Origin: Hydrogenophaga sp.
GTDB lineage: Bacteria; Pseudomonadota; Gammaproteobacteria; Burkholderiales; Burkholderiaceae_C
Direction of reading: 5' to 3'
Assembly (NCBI GenBank): GCA_011390855.1
Contig: JAABRN010000540.1
Location: 1-7,284 of the forward strand
DNA length: 7,284 bases
Shown here: positions 5,297-7,284 of the stretch, in pieces
Position numbering within the stretch: the first letter of the stretch is position 1
How the letters are laid out: every line of letters begins with the position of its first letter
The notes under the pieces: model-generated
The model's input: only the letters and a program-made list of their open reading frames with translations
What the model was told of the DNA's origin: nothing
Database searches by the model: none
Program-made: the position numbers and the translations under genes

Positions 5297-7084
5297 ATGC
5301 CACTGCCACCCGCCCCCACCAAACGCGCCGCCCTCCTCTCACCCGAGTCCTATAGCCTCAAAGCAGCCGAAGACCATTTCGAAGCGGTACTGGACGCGTT
5401 GCCCGAATCGGCGCCGTCGGCAGCGCCCACAGCGGGGGTAGAAGCGCCCAAAGCATCTCCAGCTCGACGGGGCAACAGGCCCAAAGCGAGAAGGACCGAA
5501 CAGGCGCCAGACCAGGACAAGTCATTTCCAAAGCGCAGCACTGCGCCCGTGGTGGCGCCTATTTCACCTCCAGCGCCTGCCGAAGCCAGAGTCAGCTACC
5601 CAACCGCCGAAACACGCACCCCGCCAAAGTCAGCCGGCGTCTCCCCGGTCGCCAGCAATCGTCGCACAGCACGCAGCAAAGCCGCGGCCAACGGCATCAG
5701 CCGCCTGTTCGTGCTGGACACCAACGTGCTTCTGCACGATCCGATCAGCCTCTTCCAGTTTGAAGAACACGATATCTTTCTTCCCATGATCGTGCTCGAA
5801 GAGCTCGACGGGCACAAGAAAGGCATGACCGAAGTCGCGCGCAACGGGCGACAGACAAGCCGCACGCTGGATGCGCTGGTGGCGCAACAAGGCGCTGATC
5901 TCACCAAGGGCCTCAAGCTTTCCGCAACTGGTCACCAGACCGCGCGGGGCTCCCTCTTTTTCCAGACAGAGCCTTTGGACAGCGAGTTGCCAGCAAGCCT
6001 TCCTCAAGGCAAGGCGGACAATCAAATCCTCGGCGTGGTGCATGCCTTGCGAGACAAATTTCCGCAACGGGAGGTGATCCTTGTCTCAAAGGACATCAAC
6101 ATGCGGGTCAAGGCCCGCGCCCTGGGTCTGGCGGCAGAGGACTATCAAAACGACAAGACCCTGGAAGACGGCGATCTGCTGTATGCCGGTGCGCTGGCGC
6201 TTCCCCAGGACTTCTGGACGCGCCAAAGCAAGACCATCGAGAGCTGGCAAAGCGGCAGCCACACCTTCTACCGCGTCAGTGGTCCTGCAGTGGGCCAGTT
6301 CTACATCAACCAGTTCGTCTATTTCGAAGCGCCGGGCGAGCCTTCCCTTTACGCACGCGTCACCGAGATACGCGACAAGACCGCGGTACTCAAGACACTG
6401 AAAGACTTCACCCACCTGAAAAACGCCGTGTGGGGTGTGACCAGCCGAAACCGCGAACAGAACTTCGCGCTCAACCTCTTGATGGACCCGGAAATCGACT
6501 TTGTCACACTGGCTGGCACGGCTGGTACAGGCAAGACCCTGATGGCCCTGGCAAGCGGCCTCACACAGGTGCTTGACGACCGTCGCTACACCGAAATCAT
6601 CATGACGCGCGCTACCGTGAGCGTGGGCGAAGACATTGGCTTCCTGCCCGGCACCGAAGAAGAGAAGATGGGCCCCTGGATGGGTGCGCTTGACGACAAC
6701 CTCGAGTTCCTTGCCAAGGGTGATGGCGGTAACGCCGGTGAGTGGGGCCGCGCGGCCACCAATGAGTTGATCCGCAGCCGCATCAAGGTCAAGAGCATGA
6801 ACTTCATGCGGGGTCGCACTTTCATGAACAAGTACGTGATCATCGACGAGGCGCAGAACCTCACACCCAAGCAGATGAAGACGCTGATCACGCGCGCCGG
6901 CCCCGGCACCAAGATCATCTGCATGGGCAACCTGGCCCAGATCGATACGCCCTATCTCACAGAGGGTTCGTCAGGCCTGACCTATGCGGTGGACCGCTTC
7001 AAGGGCTGGCCACATGGGGGGCACATCACCCTGGCGCGAGGCGAGCGATCACGGCTTGCAGATTTCGCGAGCGAAATACTCTGA
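5297..7084 (+). CDS. phoH2: PhoH2-type PIN domain-PhoH ATPase
   Basis: A fusion of a PIN-fold RNase domain and a PhoH ATPase domain, like mycobacterial PhoH2 and Bacillus YlaK; characterised PhoH2 proteins unwind and cut RNA. From ATG 5297 it has 595 residues. Residues 1-135 are Pro/Ala/Ser/Arg-rich and likely disordered. The PIN domain starts at RLFVLDTNVLLHDP (136-149) and carries the expected acidic metal ligands D141, E168/E169, D241 (GKADNQIL) and D266 (VSKDINM). A linker with a beta-rich part (about 300-375) leads to the ATPase: Walker A LAGTAGTGKTLMAL (405-418, K413), EDIGFLPGTEEEKMGPW (445-461), Walker B YVIIDEAQN (513-521, D517 E518), then MGNLAQID and the conserved LARGERS-FAS end. 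TTG 5261 is in frame but lies in the terminator T-tract, so it is not the start. The ribosome site before 5297 is weak. All catalytic residues seem present. Confidence 0.94.
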   Translation: MPLPPAPTKRAALLSPESYSLKAAEDHFEAVLDALPESAPSAAPTAGVEAPKASPARRGNRPKARRTEQAPDQDKSFPKRSTAPVVAPISPPAPAEARVSYPTAETRTPPKSAGVSPVASNRRTARSKAAANGISRLFVLDTNVLLHDPISLFQFEEHDIFLPMIVLEELDGHKKGMTEVARNGRQTSRTLDALVAQQGADLTKGLKLSATGHQTARGSLFFQTEPLDSELPASLPQGKADNQILGVVHALRDKFPQREVILVSKDINMRVKARALGLAAEDYQNDKTLEDGDLLYAGALALPQDFWTRQSKTIESWQSGSHTFYRVSGPAVGQFYINQFVYFEAPGEPSLYARVTEIRDKTAVLKTLKDFTHLKNAVWGVTSRNREQNFALNLLMDPEIDFVTLAGTAGTGKTLMALASGLTQVLDDRRYTEIIMTRATVSVGEDIGFLPGTEEEKMGPWMGALDDNLEFLAKGDGGNAGEWGRAATNELIRSRIKVKSMNFMRGRTFMNKYVIIDEAQNLTPKQMKTLITRAGPGTKIICMGNLAQIDTPYLTEGSSGLTYAVDRFKGWPHGGHITLARGERSRLADFASEIL

Positions 7085-7109
7085 GTATTTCTGCTCAACG
7101 GACCACTCC

Positions 7110-7154
7110 AAAACGAAGAAGCCCTGGTCTTTCGACCGGGGCTTCTTCGTTTTT
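7110..7154 (+). terminator. Near-perfect hairpin terminator after phoH2
   Basis: The left arm (7110-7128, AAAACGAAGAAGCCCTGGT) and right arm (7135-7153) form a 19-bp stem with a single U-G wobble and a CTTTCG loop. The right arm ends in TTTTT (7150-7154). The left arm begins AAAA, so the hairpin also presents a T-run on the minus strand and could serve a convergent gene to the right. It lies 25 bases after the phoH2 stop. Confidence 0.92.
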
Positions 7155-7284
7155 GGCCGCCCGTGGCAACCTCGAATTGCCGACCCGTGGATAAAGATGA
7201 AGGAGGAGATTCCAATATTTTTTACCCCCAGGGTGCCTTCGCCTGCAAACGATCGAAGCCTGCCCCTGGCGCTCACACTGTCAC

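Overview
The window is about 7.3 kb of high-GC chromosomal DNA. Protein similarity recalled from family knowledge points to a betaproteobacterium of the order Burkholderiales, most likely Comamonadaceae (Hydrogenophaga/Acidovorax/Rhodoferax-like). No database search was possible, so the taxon is an inference. Two dispersed-repeat-like sequences of a kind I associate with that family (in thrC and in the hom-thrC gap) fit this.

Left half, minus strand, read right to left: alaA-type alanine aminotransferase (start at 3852), then hom (homoserine dehydrogenase), then thrC (threonine synthase). thrC starts at 1039 and is cut by the left edge, so about 346 of its residues are visible. hom makes homoserine from aspartate semialdehyde, and thrC turns O-phosphohomoserine into threonine. 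The linking kinase gene thrB is not here. The aminotransferase probably supplies alanine from pyruvate and glutamate. The three genes are co-oriented with gaps of 115 and 136 bp and could be co-transcribed.

Right half, plus strand: a small Mth938-like (DUF498) domain protein diverges from alaA. It is followed by a Bcp/PrxQ peroxiredoxin and then a large PIN-PhoH (PhoH2-type) ATPase with a long disordered N-terminal tail. A strong intrinsic terminator lies between bcp and phoH2, only about 30 bases before the phoH2 start. A near-perfect 19-bp hairpin terminator follows phoH2. The last 130 bases hold no gene I can support.

This is mostly a housekeeping region, and I do not see a defence system, mobile element, CRISPR array or RNA gene of known family. 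The most interesting signals are: (1) a roughly 24-residue in-frame, proline/glycine-rich insertion in thrC that looks like a translated copy of a dispersed GC-rich repeat; (2) a leader-like segment between bcp and phoH2 with a promoter-like -10, a serine-rich mini-ORF beginning near the predicted transcription start, and a terminator just before phoH2; and (3) a short dispersed-repeat-like sequence between hom and thrC.
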